Shown here piece after piece: positions 35,189 to 41,825 of a stretch of 64,000 nt of DNA (the first letter of the stretch is position 1; each line of letters starts with the position of its first letter). The DNA is from Rarobacter faecitabidus. Its GTDB lineage: Bacteria; Actinomycetota; Actinomycetes; Actinomycetales; Cellulomonadaceae. A program made the translations under genes and the position numbers. The stretch lies in assembly GCF_006716265.1 (NCBI RefSeq), contig NZ_VFOS01000001.1, forward strand, positions 620,001 through 684,000, read 5' to 3'. The notes beneath the pieces were generated by a model. That model was not told the origin of the DNA and made no database searches. It saw only the letters and a list, made by a program, of their open reading frames with translations.

Positions 35189-35841
35189 GTTCCCCGCTGC
35201 ACGGGCCGGGCATCCGCCGGCCCGGTGCGGGTACCATCATCCTGGTCCGGCACGGGCGCACTCGTTTCAATGCTGAGGGCCGCCTGCAGGGCCAGATCGA
35301 TATCGAACTCGACGAGACTGGCATCGAGCAGGCAAGGTTGGGTGCCGCCGCGCTCGCCGAGCATTATCAGCCCGACCGGTTGGTCACCTCCGATCTAATC
35401 CGGGCTCACGACACCGCCGCTGCGTACGCAGAGGTGACGGGCAGCGAGTTGATCGTGGACGAACGCCTACGTGAGCGCGGTTTCGGCATCTGGGAAGGCA
35501 AATCCGGGCAGGAGTTGCACGAGGAGTTTCCCGAGGAATTCGAGCGCTGGCGCGCCGGCCTCGACTCGCCGATCATCGGCGCCGAACCGCGCGATGCTTC
35601 CGCGGCGCGCATCGCCGAAGCGCTGCGCGAACACGCGGCCGCGACGAAGGCGGGTGGCGTGCTCGTCGTTGTCTCCCACGGCGCCGCGATCTCCGGCGGC
35701 ATCACCAACATGCTCGGACTGGATGCTGGGAACTGGCGCGGCCTGACCGGCCTGAACAATGTGCACTGGGCCCGGCTCGAACGCTCGCGGCCCGATGCCA
35801 CTCCGCCGTGGCGCCTGACCGGCTTCAACATCGGCTGGTAG
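35185..35841 (+). CDS. Histidine phosphatase (phosphoglycerate mutase-like) family protein
   Basis: A 218-residue branch-1 histidine phosphatase. IILVRHGRTRFNAEGRLQGQ contains the RHG motif with the phospho-acceptor His, and VVSHGAAISGG supplies the second catalytic His. RERGFGIWEGKSGQEL matches the conserved acid/Glu segment. In this position after rsfS many Actinobacteria have a similar enzyme, sometimes annotated as a glucosyl-3-phosphoglycerate phosphatase; the true substrate is not shown by sequence. GTG at 35185 overlaps the rsfS stop. Confidence 0.88.
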   Translation: MSSPLHGPGIRRPGAGTIILVRHGRTRFNAEGRLQGQIDIELDETGIEQARLGAAALAEHYQPDRLVTSDLIRAHDTAAAYAEVTGSELIVDERLRERGFGIWEGKSGQELHEEFPEEFERWRAGLDSPIIGAEPRDASAARIAEALREHAAATKAGGVLVVVSHGAAISGGITNMLGLDAGNWRGLTGLNNVHWARLERSRPDATPPWRLTGFNIGW

Positions 35842-35856
35842 CGCGATAATTCGCTG

Positions 35857-35877
35857 GCGGTGACCGGGAGTCACCGC
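35857..35877. terminator. Perfect 8-bp stem hairpin after the phosphatase gene
   Basis: GCGGTGAC-CGGGA-GTCACCGC. It may end the nadD-rsfS operon. Because it ends one base before the TAGGGT box at 35878-35883, it could equally be an operator over the spacer of the ABC-F promoter. Confidence 0.55.
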
Positions 35878-35883
35878 TAGGGT
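35878..35883 (+). promoter_or_regulatory. -10 box of the ABC-F leader transcript
   Basis: TAGGGT lies 7 nt before the GTG of the three-codon ORF at 35891. An A/T patch (ATAATT, 35846-35851) lies where WhiB7-dependent promoters carry one, but the match is weak. Confidence 0.45.
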
Positions 35884-35890
35884 TGAAGAC

Positions 35891-35902
35891 GTGCTCATCT
35901 GA
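35891..35902 (+). CDS. Putative three-codon leader peptide upstream of the ABC-F gene
   Basis: GTG CTC ATC TGA encodes V-L-I. It begins at the expected transcript start. Ribosome stalling on very short leader ORFs is a known way to switch on ABC-F resistance genes. The following 170 nt to the ABC-F start are GC-rich, can form several hairpins and hold no other gene. Confidence 0.35.
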   Translation: MLI

Positions 35903-36074
35903 TCTGCTCCGTAGAGCCCCGCAATCCTGCCTTGTCGGCGGGTTAGTGCGCCGCAGCGCGTGCCGGGCTCCCGCACAGGCCGCGCCTATTGCCGCCGCCC
36001 TGCTCCCGCGCCCTGTGGGCGACTAGCAGGCGCGATGTCGGCGCGCGGCATCCTCCCCGCAGTCAGGTCATGCC

Positions 36075-37907
36075 ATGTCATCTTCCCACCAGCCGCAGCC
36101 ACCCTCGCCTTCGGAGGGGCGGGCGCACCGCGAAGAATCGGTGGATTCGCGCTCCCTCATCTCGCCGCCGACCCAGCCGCCGACCCCTGAACTCAGGCTC
36201 GACGGCATCTCCTGGTCGGTGCTTGCGCATGGCTCCGTGAGGCCGGTGCTGACCGATGTGTCGTTCCGCGTCGGCGCCGGTGCGCGCGTCGCGTTGCTGG
36301 GGGAGAACGGTCGCGGCAAATCGACGCTGCTGCGGATTGCGGCCGGAGAACTCGTTCCCGATGCCGGGGATGTCGCCCGCCCCGAGACCGGATACCTGCC
36401 CCAGGAGGTCGCATCGCTGCCCTGGGGAACCGTCGCCGACGTGCACGACGCCGCGCTCGCACCGGCGCGGGCGGCGATCAAGGCGATGGAATCGGCCGCA
36501 CTGGCGCTGGCGGATGGGCCCGGTCCTGGCGTCGACCGATCCTACGACCAGGCCCTGGCGCGAGCGGAGGCGATCGGCGCGTGGGATGCGCCGCAGGCCC
36601 TCGCGCGGGCGCTCGGCGGGTTGCGGCTCGAGTCGCTGGACGACGACCGCGCGCTCAGCACGCTCTCGGGCGGGCAGTTGCGGCGCCTCGCCCTGGCCGC
36701 CCTGCTGGTCCAGCGCCCCGCCGGGCTTCTGCTGGACGAGCCCACCAACCACCTCGACGACGCGGCCTGCCAGTTCCTGGCCGCCGAACTGGGAACGTGG
36801 AGCGGGCCGGTCCTGCTGGCGAGCCACGACCGGGAGTTCATCGACGAGGTTGCCACGGCGGTCGTCGACCTGGACGGCGCCCCCATCGGGCGCGGCGGGC
36901 GACGCATCCCCGACGAGTTGCTGGCCGGACGAGCGGCGGGCGGCGGAGCGACCTGGTTCGGCGGCCGCCTGCCCGAATACCTGGCGGCCAAGCAGGCGGC
37001 CCGGGAGGCGTGGCAGGCGCGCTTCGAGGCGGAGCAGGACGAGTTGTCCCGGCTGCGCAAGGCAGGCAGCACGACCGCGCGGAACGTGGCGCACGGCCGT
37101 GAGGCGCGGGACAACGACAAGTTCGTGACCAAGTACCGGGGCGCCCGCGCCGAGGGAGAGGTCTCCAAGCGTGTGCGCGATACCGAGAACCGGATCGAGA
37201 CCCTGGAGCGGGATCAGGTGCCGCGTCCGCCGGGGGAACTGCGCTTCGCGCTGCCCGCCGCCCTGCCTGTCGGGACCCGATCGCGCGGGACCGGCCAGGG
37301 GACGCTCGCCCGGGCGCGCGACGTTTACCTGCCCGGGGCGGCTGGGCCGCGCCTGGATATGGCCGCATCGGGCGTGCGTGAGGTTGCGATTGCACCGGGC
37401 GACCGCCTACTGATCACCGGCCCGAACGGCTGCGGCAAGTCATCACTGCTCGGGGTGCTCGCGGGGGACCTCGTCCCCGAAACCCTGGGCGGACACGGCG
37501 ATGCCGGACGGCGCCCGGGGGCGCGAATCGGGCTGCTGGAGCAGGAGACCGGGCTGGGGGAGCAGGCCAAGAGCGCGCGCGAACTCATCGCACTGGCCAG
37601 CCCGGACGGCGATCCCGACAGCCACGGACTGATCGAGCCGCGCGATCTGGACCGTCCCGCGCGTGAGTTGTCCGTCGGGCAGCAGCGCCGCGTACTGCTG
37701 GCGATGCTGCTCGCCCAGCGCCTCGATGCGCTGCTGCTGGACGAGCCCACCAACCACCTGTCGATCCCGCTCGTCGCGGATCTGCTGGCTGCGTTCGAGG
37801 ACTGGCCGGGTTCCCTGGTCATCGCCTCGCACGACCGCTGGCTGCGACGCACGTGGACCGGCCGGGTGGTGGATCTGACCCGGGTGCGCGGGCAGGGTGG
37901 GCTTTGA
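36075..37907 (+). CDS. ABC-F family ribosomal protection/regulatory ATPase
   Basis: 610 residues, two ATPase domains and no membrane segments, which defines ABC-F. NBD1: Walker A LLGENGRGKSTLL, signature LSGGQLRRLALAALL, Walker B LLLDEPTNHLDD. NBD2: ITGPNGCGKSSLL, LSVGQQRRVLLAMLL, LLLDEPTNHLS. The linker between them (RARFEAEQDELSRLRKAGS-type charged helix) reaches the ribosomal exit site in relatives. Members protect ribosomes from MLS/pleuromutilin-type drugs or control translation. A 40-residue Pro/Ser-rich N-terminal extension is unusual. The leader peptide upstream suggests inducible expression. Confidence 0.92.
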   Translation: MSSSHQPQPPSPSEGRAHREESVDSRSLISPPTQPPTPELRLDGISWSVLAHGSVRPVLTDVSFRVGAGARVALLGENGRGKSTLLRIAAGELVPDAGDVARPETGYLPQEVASLPWGTVADVHDAALAPARAAIKAMESAALALADGPGPGVDRSYDQALARAEAIGAWDAPQALARALGGLRLESLDDDRALSTLSGGQLRRLALAALLVQRPAGLLLDEPTNHLDDAACQFLAAELGTWSGPVLLASHDREFIDEVATAVVDLDGAPIGRGGRRIPDELLAGRAAGGGATWFGGRLPEYLAAKQAAREAWQARFEAEQDELSRLRKAGSTTARNVAHGREARDNDKFVTKYRGARAEGEVSKRVRDTENRIETLERDQVPRPPGELRFALPAALPVGTRSRGTGQGTLARARDVYLPGAAGPRLDMAASGVREVAIAPGDRLLITGPNGCGKSSLLGVLAGDLVPETLGGHGDAGRRPGARIGLLEQETGLGEQAKSARELIALASPDGDPDSHGLIEPRDLDRPARELSVGQQRRVLLAMLLAQRLDALLLDEPTNHLSIPLVADLLAAFEDWPGSLVIASHDRWLRRTWTGRVVDLTRVRGQGGL

Positions 37908-37938
37908 GGACGAGCGCTCCGGCGCGCATCCGGCGCGA

Positions 37939-37969
37939 TTGGCATTCGGCGCGAGTTTTTGAGTAGACT
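37939..37969 (+). promoter_or_regulatory. Promoter of tRNA-Ala
   Basis: TTGGCA (37939-37944) and TAGACT (37964-37969) with a 19-bp spacer, about 45 bp before the mature tRNA. The 5' leader contains CCCGC-TGAT-GCGGG. Confidence 0.5.
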
Positions 37970-38014
37970 GTCATGCGGCCCGCTGATGCGGGTCGAGGCC
38001 GCGCGAGCGGCCGC

Positions 38015-38087
38015 GGGGCTATGGCGCAGCTGGTAGCGCACCTGCATGGCATGCAGGGGGTCAGGGGTTCGAGTCCCCTTAGCTCCA
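38015..38087 (+). tRNA. tRNA-Ala (anticodon GGC)
   Basis: 73 nt. Acceptor GGGGCTA pairs with TAGCTCC and shows the G3-U70 wobble that identifies alanine tRNAs. Anticodon stem CCTGC/GCAGG encloses ATGGCAT with anticodon GGC at 38048-38050; the T arm is GGGGTTCGAGTCCCC. Discriminator A; CCA is not encoded. It stands at the left edge of the accessory segment. Confidence 0.97.
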
Positions 38088-38120
38088 CTCGAGAAACCAT
38101 GAGACAGTGACTCGCATAAG

Positions 38121-38149
38121 AAGGACCCCGCTTACGGCGGGGTCCTTTT
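38121..38149 (+). terminator. Rho-independent terminator after tRNA-Ala
   Basis: AAGGACCCCGC pairs perfectly (11 bp) with GCGGGGTCCTT around TTACG, ending in a T run. Confidence 0.92.
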
Positions 38150-38272
38150 GTTTTCCGGGTAGCCAATGGCCTGGCGGTGAGGTGGCACAATACCTGCAGA
38201 GCGCTTCTCCGACATGTCACCGAGCCATGTCCGTGGCCACTGGTACCGTCGGCAGGGAAGTCACAACACTAG

Positions 38273-38820
38273 AAAAGCGGTCCTGACCGCTGGAGATGCT
38301 TGTACGACGTGTCTGTGTCCGCGATCAACCAGCATCTTAAGCGCCTCATCGATGACGGTGAGATCAATCCCGAGGCAGTTATTAAGAGTTACTTAATACT
38401 TGCCGCAGACGGCAAGCGGTACAACACGAAGCATTACAGCCTGCACGTGATCATCGCTGTCGGGTTCAAGGTGAACAACTCCTGCGCGGTGCAGTTCCGC
38501 AAATGGGCATCGCAGATCGTAAAGGACTACACGATCCAAGGCTGGACGATGGACGTCGAGCGCCTCAAGAACGGTCACCGGTTCACCGACGGCTACTTCA
38601 AGCGCCAACTCGAGGTGATCCGCGACATCCGTGCCTCGGAGCGTAAGTTCTACCAACAGATCACGGATATCTACGCGACAGCGTTCGACTACGACCCGTC
38701 TGCCTCGACCACACGTGAGTTCTTCGCGCTCGTGCAGAACAAGCTGCACTGGGCCACCCATCGCCACACTGCGGCCGAACTCATCGTTGAGCGAGCGGAC
38801 GCCGAGCGGCATCACATGGG
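38273..38820 (+). pseudogene. RhuM-family protein gene, truncated at both ends
   Basis: The frame is recognisable from LYDVSVSAINQHLKRLIDDG through HYSLHVIIAVGFKVNNS, AVQFRKWASQIVKDYTIQGW, DVERLKNG and HWATHRHTAAELIVERADAE, which is the core of RhuM (virulence RhuM/KilA-like) proteins found with phages and restriction islands. The N-terminal ~20 residues are lost, with an apparent 1-nt shift near 38300, and similarity stops at HHMG, about two thirds into the normal length. A TTG at 38300 opens 232 codons, but the part after 38820 belongs to other DNA read out of frame. Confidence 0.75.
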
Positions 38821-39086
38821 ATACCCACACCTGGTGGAACCAGACGCTCTATTTCAACAAGAAAGAGACGGGGCAAGTTGCTGCAGGAACAGCCGCGGCA
38901 AGTTGGATTTCGGGCTACTTTGGCCTCCCGGGCAAGATCATTTCTGGGGCCCTGGCCGGCTATGCAGGTGCATTCGGGATCTATATAGCGAATGGTAAAT
39001 GTGGTAAACTTTTCTTGTACCCGGGGATGCCAGTCCCGATCCCACAGCAGTACAGCGGCAAAGAGGCAAAGGGTTACTGCAAGTGA
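38821..39086 (+). pseudogene. 3' fragment of a small Gly/Ala-rich hydrophobic protein gene, fused to the RhuM remnant
   Basis: In a different frame from RhuM the sequence reads DTHTWWNQTLYFNKKETGQV, then a Gly/Ala-rich hydrophobic stretch (SGYFGLPGKIISGALAGYAG) and ends with a Cys-containing tail (IANGKCGKLFLY ... KEAKGYCK). It has no start codon after the junction, so its 5' end is missing. Small secreted proteins with this Asn/Cys plus Gly/Ala-helix design are common uncharacterised actinobacterial proteins, and a bacteriocin-like role is possible. Its TGA overlaps the next GTG. Confidence 0.5.
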
Positions 39087-39364
39087 CGACATATGGCATT
39101 GCATTGGCACTGGGTTTGTGCCTCGCGTCCATCACCCTCCACAACATCTACTCTCCTGGCGATCTGATCTGGCGGAACTCACGGGCCCGTCTGATACTCG
39201 TGTCCCAAGGCGTCCTGGGACTCGTGCTGACCGCAGGTTTGCTCTGGAATCCTGATACTGAGTTTGCGGCGATGTTGTTTTCCGGATGGTTTGGCGGTCA
39301 CGCCATCGGGTTGGGTATAGCGTTGTGGCGTTCACGGGCAACGCAGACCTCGGACATCACGTAA
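39083..39364 (+). CDS. Small three-TM membrane protein (immunity-like)
   Basis: 93 residues with three hydrophobic segments: YGIALALGLCLASITLHNIY, ARLILVSQGVLGLVLTAGLL and AAMLFSGWFGGHAIGLGIAL, ending in a hydrophilic tail. The GTG start overlaps the stop of the preceding fragment (GTGA), so the two were translationally coupled. This pairing (secreted hydrophobic peptide then small membrane protein) resembles bacteriocin-immunity gene pairs. Function not established. Base composition is less GC-rich than the core genes. Confidence 0.55.
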   Translation: MTTYGIALALGLCLASITLHNIYSPGDLIWRNSRARLILVSQGVLGLVLTAGLLWNPDTEFAAMLFSGWFGGHAIGLGIALWRSRATQTSDIT

Positions 39365-39592
39365 TCCAACGGACTCTTACCTACGCACTATTTGAAGGAA
39401 GTCTGGTCAGTTTTGAACAGGCCCGTGCTAAGGCACTGAAGTGTTAGTAGTCACGTAGGAACTTTGGTACGGGCGCAAGCACCGCACCAAGGTACGCAGA
39501 AAATCCCCGACTATCCAGCCAGTACGCGCAGTCGAAAATACTTCGCATCCCCTCGCGCGTAGTCAGGCCCTCGATGCAAGTAGCGAAACGCA
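39365..39592. other. Gene-free accessory DNA
   Basis: About 230 bp with no supported frame. Only a short direct repetition (GGTACG around ACCGCACCAA) stands out. Confidence 0.4.
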
Positions 39593-39638
39593 GCGTGCCG
39601 GTGTCACGGAGAGAACTCTCGCCGTGACACCGGCACGC
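39593..39638. terminator. Long perfect hairpin next to the IS remnant
   Basis: 17-bp arms starting GCGTGCCGGTGTCACGG and ending CCGTGACACCGGCACGC, with a 12-nt loop that itself contains AGAG-AA-CTCT. It would work as a terminator facing into or out of the IS remnants. Confidence 0.75.
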
Positions 39639-39648
39639 GTTCTAAAGC

Positions 39649-39800
39649 GGCTCTTCGCAGTTGAGGGTGTAGGTGTTTCCTGACCCCGCCGATCTTGAGT
39701 AGTAAGCAAGCGATGTCGTGGGTGAGGTTGCGGAAGCCCACGGCGGAGCCGCGGAGGTGTGCGAGACGGTCGTTGAATCTCCAATATTTTGTCAAGTCGA
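39649..39800 (-). mobile_element. ISL3-family insertion sequence remnant (transposase C terminus and terminal repeat)
   Basis: On the minus strand the frame reads FNDRLAHLRGSAVGFRNLTH then DIACLLLKIGGVRKHLHPQL, which matches the C-terminal end of actinobacterial ISL3 transposases (NRLEHLRGSALGFRNLT type). The DNA at 39649 begins GGCTCTTCGCAG, the usual start of ISL3 terminal repeats, so this is the outer end of the element. The rest of the transposase is missing. Confidence 0.7.
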
Positions 39801-39912
39801 CGCGAGGTGGGTGCGTGCGGCGGCGTTGCGGTGCAGGCAGATCTCGTGCGCGAGGCATGGAACTGTCTGTTTTTCGGTGTTTCTGGGTCGGCCTGACCGA
39901 AAGGAATAGGCC

Positions 39913-40410
39913 GTGATGGACACGACCGAGATGATCGATCCTGTGACGGGAGAGATCATCGATGAGCAGCAGCTCGCGGAGCAGCTGCTGAAGCAAGCGA
40001 AGGAACAGGGCGTCGACCTCGTCGGTCCCGACGGGTTGTTGAACGGACTCACCAAGCGAGTCTTGGAGACAGCGCTCGAGGCGGAGATGACCGAGCACCT
40101 TGGTCACGAGAAGCACCAACAGGCTCAGAGCGGCAACATCCGCAACGCCAGCCGCTCGAAGACCGTCCTCACCGAGGTCGGTCCCGTCGAGATCGACGTG
40201 CCGCGGGATCTGGCGGGGTCGTTCGAGCCGAAGATCGTCAAGAAACGGCAGCGACGGCTCACCGGGGTCGACGAGATCGTGCTCTCGCTCACCGCGCGTG
40301 GGTTGACGACCGGTGAGGTCGCGGCGCACTTCGACGACGTCTATGGTGCGTCCGTGAAGGACACGATCAGCCGGATCACCGACAAGGTGACTCGGGCCGC
40401 CGGTCCGTGA
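39913..40410 (+). mobile_element. IS256-family transposase, N-terminal remnant
   Basis: 165 codons remain of about 400. EQLLKQAKEQGVDLVGPDGL, ALEAEMTEHLGHEKH, SKTVLTEVGPVEIDVPRDLA and SFEPKIVKKRQRRLTGVDEI are the classic IS256 (mutator-type) N-terminal signatures. Similarity ends at SRITDKVTR, where the normal protein would enter the catalytic DDE domain; only AAGP and a stop follow. No intact terminal repeats found. It cannot be active. Confidence 0.88.
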
Positions 40411-40761
40411 CGACCTCTGCGCCGTCACCGAGGAGCATGGTCGGAAGCATGGGAAGAGTGGGGTCGTGCGGAGACAACGCACCCACGGAATCGATCTTCG
40501 CTCTGCTGTATGAGAACGCCCTCGACCGCCGATCCTGGACAAACTGAGAGTAGCTACGCTTCGCGATGGTCACCTGAATCGAACGCGCTTTCCGCCGCCG
40601 ACGCCGGGCCCGACTGGGCCGCTTGACGCCGATAGAATCCGAGATCACGTGACAAATAACGTCGCACTCGCGGCGTGACTACATACACCGTCGCGTATCC
40701 GTGCAGCTGACCCGACCCTTCTTGAACCCAGCACGTCCCCTGTGGGTTGTGTCCAATATCC
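40411..40761. other. Gene-free DNA after the IS256 remnant
   Basis: 350 bp without a supported gene. A minus-strand frame of 90 codons (40376-40648) partly mirrors the transposase remnant and has no recognisable domain. Confidence 0.4.
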
Positions 40762-41268
40762 TCAACTGCAACCCACTCCTGAGAGATTAACTTTGCCAAA
40801 CGGAACGTCTCGGTGAGCCCTCGAATCATTATCGAAAATAATGGCGCGATCGACGGAGGGTTCGTAGGCGAAGTAGTTTGTGCTCTCCGGATAAACTCTT
40901 TTACTCTCGACGTCAATGACAGAAGCTCGCGCGTAGAATGGAGGGAGGATGGGTAGTCTCTCTGCGTTGCCCTTCGTGATTTCCGCATATTCGGGAAGGA
41001 CATTCAAGTCAATTTCCAACAAACCTATAGGAGCCTCTGTAATCGTAAATGCAACGGATTCCTTGTCGTTGAAGTCGATGCCGGAGCCGATTTCAATCGA
41101 GTAGATTGGATAGTCTGAGCAGTTGTTTTGTATGAGGAGGGTGTGTTCTCCTCTTTCGTTCACGCCATAAGCAATAACATACCCATCAGTCCCCTCGGGA
41201 TCACCAAGGATGCAGCCGGAGCAGATGAGGGTGAGGAGGGCGATGGTCACGGTGAATACTCTTCTCAT
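40762..41268 (-). CDS. Lipoprotein of unknown function, immunity-like
   Basis: 168 residues. The signal MRRVFTVTIALLTLICSGC ends in a good lipobox (LICSGC), so the protein is membrane-anchored outside. The mature part is acidic, rich in Ile/Tyr/Asn, with a further Cys pair (NNCSDY and the C-terminal VGCS). Its GC content is markedly lower than that of the core genome. It lies 30 bp behind the remains of an Rhs-like secreted toxin, the place where immunity lipoproteins usually sit. The ATG at 41268 has GGTGA 5 nt upstream; GTG at 41277 is the alternative. Confidence 0.65.
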   Translation of the reverse strand: MRRVFTVTIALLTLICSGCILGDPEGTDGYVIAYGVNERGEHTLLIQNNCSDYPIYSIEIGSGIDFNDKESVAFTITEAPIGLLEIDLNVLPEYAEITKGNAERLPILPPFYARASVIDVESKRVYPESTNYFAYEPSVDRAIIFDNDSRAHRDVPFGKVNLSGVGCS

Positions 41269-41298
41269 GAAGGTCACCGCTCTTGCTCGCGATTCAGA

Positions 41299-41725
41299 TC
41301 AGCAATGGTCATAATGGCCTGCCTTAAATCCAGCCTGATTCTCGAAATAGTCCTTCGGCACCCAGGAACCGTTCGGCTCTTCGGTGAGGTCGAGGTTCAC
41401 CCCACGCCACGAACCATCTTCATCCCTGGACGCACACCACCGCACCTGCATCCTCCAACGTCCACGTGCCATCGGGATTCACAAAAGTCTGAGATGACTC
41501 CGTGCGCTGAGAAAGACCCTCCACACGCGAACCCTGCAACCGCGCCTGAGCAATCGCCGAAAACGTATCAACCCTCACCGACACCAGATCAGGTGCAGTA
41601 GTAAGCGGCGAACTCGGTGTCGAATCATCCGCATTTGCCTCGGCAGAAGTCACCGTCAACGACCACCCCACCACCGCGAGAGCCAACCCCACAACACCCA
41701 GACGAGAACCCAAATGACCCATCAC
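41299..41725 (-). pseudogene. Remnant of an Rhs/polymorphic-toxin-like secreted protein gene
   Basis: The first frame (101 codons from 41725) has a signal peptide (LGVVGLALAVVGWSLTVTSA) and then VEGLSQRTESSQTFVNPDGT plus WTLEDAGAV, the start of actinobacterial Rhs/RHS-repeat toxins. It stops after a +1 slip; the second frame continues in register with RWCASRDEDGSWRGVNLDLT, EEPNGSWVPK, then an unrelated end (DYFENQAGFKAGHYDHC) and a stop at 41299-41301. The repeat-rich middle has been deleted, leaving head and a few residues of tail next to the lipoprotein. Confidence 0.65.
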
Positions 41726-41825
41726 AATACTGATCTAGACATGGGAATGAAACTTCAAGCATCCAGACTCTAGCAGATTAGACAGTATCGAAGCGGCAGC
41801 AGTTCGGGATCCAAGTACGTGGTGC

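Noticed and set aside
36078-37094. 338-codon minus-strand frame opposite the ABC-F gene
   Set aside because: Mirror of a gene with all ABC motifs; no family features.
38060-38100. A second copy of the tRNA-Ala 3' end as right attachment site
   Set aside because: Reading through to 64 kb I found no repeat of GGTTCGAGTCCCC with the flanking bases; a computed search would be needed.
38214-38396. 60-codon plus-strand ORF before RhuM
   Set aside because: Runs in another frame over the RhuM coding similarity.
40554-41003. 149-codon minus-strand frame overlapping the lipoprotein
   Set aside because: Out of frame with the lipoprotein, no start signal; the lipoprotein has a clear lipobox and is preferred.
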